Positions 61,876 to 64,000 of a stretch of DNA of 64,000 bases are shown piece after piece. Position numbers and translations under genes: made by a program. This DNA is from UBA1268 sp002694955. Lineage in GTDB: Bacteria; Planctomycetota; Planctomycetia; Pirellulales; UBA1268. The DNA lies in the NCBI GenBank assembly GCA_028066355.1, contig JALCBP010000001.1:124001-188000 (forward strand), written 5' to 3'. The notes beneath the pieces are model-generated. The model was given only the letters and a program-made list of their open reading frames with translations. It searched no databases and was not told the origin of the DNA. Position 1 is the first letter of the stretch. Each line of letters begins with the position of its first letter.

Positions 61876-64000
61876 GCTCCAGCAATCGGTGCACCACCCG
61901 GGGAACCTCCAAATGCAGAGGTTCCAGCAGCCGAGTCAGAAGGTCCAGCACTGCCGGCAAACTGAGTACCTGATAAGAACCGTGGCTCAATCGCAAATGT
62001 CACACCAACATTATTCCGGCTGTAGTCAACATTAAATCCAAAACTCATCAAAAACGATTCACCTATTCGGACAAGCTGGAAGCGTTGCCCGATGTTCGCC
62101 CCCGTAAGATCAACTGACGACCCGAAGGAACTGGCCCATTTTGGACTCATTCGGTAGGTATACGATCCTGTAAGAACGCTGGCGGTAATAGGACCACCAA
62201 ATGATTGGTATCCCATGTAAAGACTCCCACGAGCTGAGCGATTCAGGAGAGCCCCAACAGTGTAAAGCTGTTGGCCGAAAGAGAAAAAATCAACGTCGGC
62301 AGTTGAAAGAATGGTTGTACGGTCGCCAATGTGCCAACGGAAATCATACTGCCAGAGCCCAAGGACCTGACCAAAATTCTGGCTAGTGGTTGGAAAGAAC
62401 TCACCGTCGATATCAAACACAATCCAGTCGACAATTCTACGGTTGCCGTATGGCCCTCGCTTTGTCTGCCACCGCTGGCGAGCGCCAACCCGAAAAGCTG
62501 TCAAATCGTTAACTACTTCACTAGGCCCAGTGACCCAGCTACCGATCCCTCGTCGAATTGCATACGTTCTCGGATCGTATCGGTTATCAATCCCGAACGG
62601 AGCGGCAGTGCGAAAAGGAGCCGGAGAAACACCCGTATTAAAGGGTTGACCATAATCAAAAAAAGGAATATTTCGACGATATTGATTAATCGTATCGTCA
62701 TCTAGCTGATCATAGAGAGGGAACTGATCAATATTTTTTGTTGAGTCGGCATATGAGAACTCAGCCTCAAAAATAACTTTGTGTGCCAACCCATGAAGAT
62801 TCCACAGCCTGCTTTCAATGGAATTATCCGCAGTCCACATTGGTAAGCTTGATCGCACGCCGACCTGACCGTACGCACGATCTATAGATTGTTGCTGAAG
62901 GTCCTGCCCCCAGTGACCGAGTTCGCCCAAGGCATACGGCACAAGTTTGACTGGGCCGGCTTGGAAAGGTAGATCAATCTCCTGACGGGTAACAAGCCGT
63001 TCACCGATTACGTTATTCTCATACGGAAGGAGTGTCCACAGGTAATAGCCTTGGCCAGGATTTGTGGGTGCAAGGTTTCCTGCTGGAGCACCATCACCAA
63101 TTGGAGCAGCGGGTAAATTTTGTCGAACATAGGAAATACTTGAATGCTCATACCAGGAAAGTGCATCCCGTAAGAGTGGCTGAGCAATCCAGTGATGATC
63201 AAGCCTTGGCCACCATTCACTCTGCGTGAAAAATGGATTGACACGCAAACTTGTTAAAAGCCGCCACTGACGATTATCAATAGGTCGCCGTAGGTCGAGC
63301 CACGTCCGTTGTTCATATCCCTCTTCCCATTCTGCTTCGTAGTATTCCTCGAGAAAATTAAAGTCGCTGATCCAGCCTGCTGCACCACGTGCCTGCCACC
63401 CTGCACCCAAGTCCTGTCGGTGTCTCCAGAAAGATCGCCCTCTAAAAATGTTGCTCGGGAAACCGGGATATGTAAAGTTCCTTCGCTCAAGGCCAAGGTT
63501 GTCAATGCCATGGTCAACGACAAACCAAGCATCCGCGATTCCATTTGCTGGTGTTCTGAGCCCAAGAAACTGAGGTCGATTGTAGAGAAGCGATGTACCA
63601 AAACCGGGGCCCCTCAGGCTGAGGTAATCGACATTAAAATCCCAATCAACGCCCGGCGGTGCATTTTGCCAACCAAATACCTGAAATGCATCCCAACTTG
63701 TGAGAACTTGAGTACCGAGAATCTGATCATTTTTGACTTTCAAATCATTAATATAGAAAGTGGGCTTTGTTGCGTTCGTCGCAAGCACGGGCCACCAGAG
63801 GACTGGAACACCACCGAGCGTTACAGTGTTCCCTCGGCTCTTTATAAATTGTTGATGCTCTACCGCTGGCTCGCCCGTAAGCGGGTCAATCATTGGCATG
63901 CCGAACGGGCCAGGAAGAGGGACCTGCTCATCCGTAAACGTCAGTTCACGAGAACGAAACTCCCACGTTGGTATGCCCATACGACTTGTCGTGAGCCCGC
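61860..64000 (-). CDS. LptD-like outer-membrane protein, 5' end outside the window
   Basis: About 713 residues to the window edge with no stop; the ATG at 63980 is internal to the open frame, so I treat the gene as partial. The visible start (TTSRMGIPTWEFRSRELTF) and NTVTLGGVPVLWWPVLAT match the end of the periplasmic OstA part of LptD. The rest is beta-strand-rich with many Trp and Tyr (RTWLDLRRPIDNRQWRLL, GSYTYRMSPKWASSFGS, FNVDYSRNNVGVTFAIEPRF). A Gly/Ser/Ala tail of 30 residues closes it. LptD inserts LPS into the outer membrane; the LptF/LptG-like gene lies 8.5 kb away. Assignment from pattern only. Confidence 0.68.
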   Translation of the reverse strand, partial: GLTTSRMGIPTWEFRSRELTFTDEQVPLPGPFGMPMIDPLTGEPAVEHQQFIKSRGNTVTLGGVPVLWWPVLATNATKPTFYINDLKVKNDQILGTQVLTSWDAFQVFGWQNAPPGVDWDFNVDYLSLRGPGFGTSLLYNRPQFLGLRTPANGIADAWFVVDHGIDNLGLERRNFTYPGFPSNIFRGRSFWRHRQDLGAGWQARGAAGWISDFNFLEEYYEAEWEEGYEQRTWLDLRRPIDNRQWRLLTSLRVNPFFTQSEWWPRLDHHWIAQPLLRDALSWYEHSSISYVRQNLPAAPIGDGAPAGNLAPTNPGQGYYLWTLLPYENNVIGERLVTRQEIDLPFQAGPVKLVPYALGELGHWGQDLQQQSIDRAYGQVGVRSSLPMWTADNSIESRLWNLHGLAHKVIFEAEFSYADSTKNIDQFPLYDQLDDDTINQYRRNIPFFDYGQPFNTGVSPAPFRTAAPFGIDNRYDPRTYAIRRGIGSWVTGPSEVVNDLTAFRVGARQRWQTKRGPYGNRRIVDWIVFDIDGEFFPTTSQNFGQVLGLWQYDFRWHIGDRTTILSTADVDFFSFGQQLYTVGALLNRSARGSLYMGYQSFGGPITASVLTGSYTYRMSPKWASSFGSSVDLTGANIGQRFQLVRIGESFLMSFGFNVDYSRNNVGVTFAIEPRFLSGTQFAGSAGPSDSAAGTSAFGGSPGGAPIAGAYGLE

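Noticed and set aside
1..64000. CRISPR arrays, insertion sequences, prophage or integrated elements
   Set aside because: No direct repeat arrays, transposase or integrase genes, or phage genes were seen.

Overview
This is a bacterial chromosome segment of moderate GC content, most likely from a planctomycete (Planctomycetota, Pirellulales-like). The evidence is a DUF1549/DUF1553 plus DUF1501 gene pair, a secreted DUF1570-type metalloprotease, an EF-G of the EFG2 type, a sigma-factor partner with a DUF1559-like (H-x-DG) tail, and a ribosomal protein cluster without rpmD, infA and rpsD. LptD-like and LptF/LptG-like genes indicate a diderm envelope. I saw no rRNA, tRNA, CRISPR array, insertion sequence, prophage or origin, and no gene-free stretch of 300 bases or more.

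Layout. 1-2763: DUF1549/DUF1553 and DUF1501 genes on the minus strand, the latter cut by the window edge. 2956-19327: a continuous minus-strand S10-spc-alpha supercluster, from rpsJ down to rplQ, including secY, adk, map and rpoA. Its leader (19328-19552) holds a near-consensus promoter and, downstream of it, an intrinsic terminator, which looks like an attenuator. 19602-21713: EF-G2-like gene. 21945-23840: a CstA permease on the plus strand. 23910-30391, minus strand: rpmA, obgE, coaX, rsfS and argS, preceded by a secreted protein of unknown function. 30679-32260: an orphan ParA-type ATPase and a small membrane protein. 32390-33752, plus strand: a 75-residue protein and aroB. 33967-37484: a PAP2-like protein and recQ.

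37512-47632 is one long minus-strand run, carB-rlmKL-livK-livH-livM and a very unusual last gene. That gene encodes a LivG-like ABC ATPase domain split by a two-helix membrane insertion of about 180 residues, and it has lost most catalytic motifs. No LivF follows. This is the most novel item in the window.

47764-58224: AhpD-like protein, DUF971 protein, PaaK-like CoA ligase, PEGA lipoprotein, PP2C phosphatase with a membrane tail, LptF/LptG-like permease, a sugar phosphate isomerase/epimerase-like protein, DUF1570 protease and transketolase. 58299-64000: an ECF sigma factor with a membrane partner that joins an anti-sigma-like head to a pilin-like tail, an NCS2-like permease, and a partial LptD-like outer-membrane protein.

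The window is mostly core housekeeping: translation, secretion, ribosome assembly, tRNA charging, and pyrimidine, arginine, aromatic and pentose metabolism. Envelope and signalling genes are set between these blocks. Many genes appear to start at GTG or TTG. I chose starts by Shine-Dalgarno (SD) position and family alignment from memory; no database search was run.
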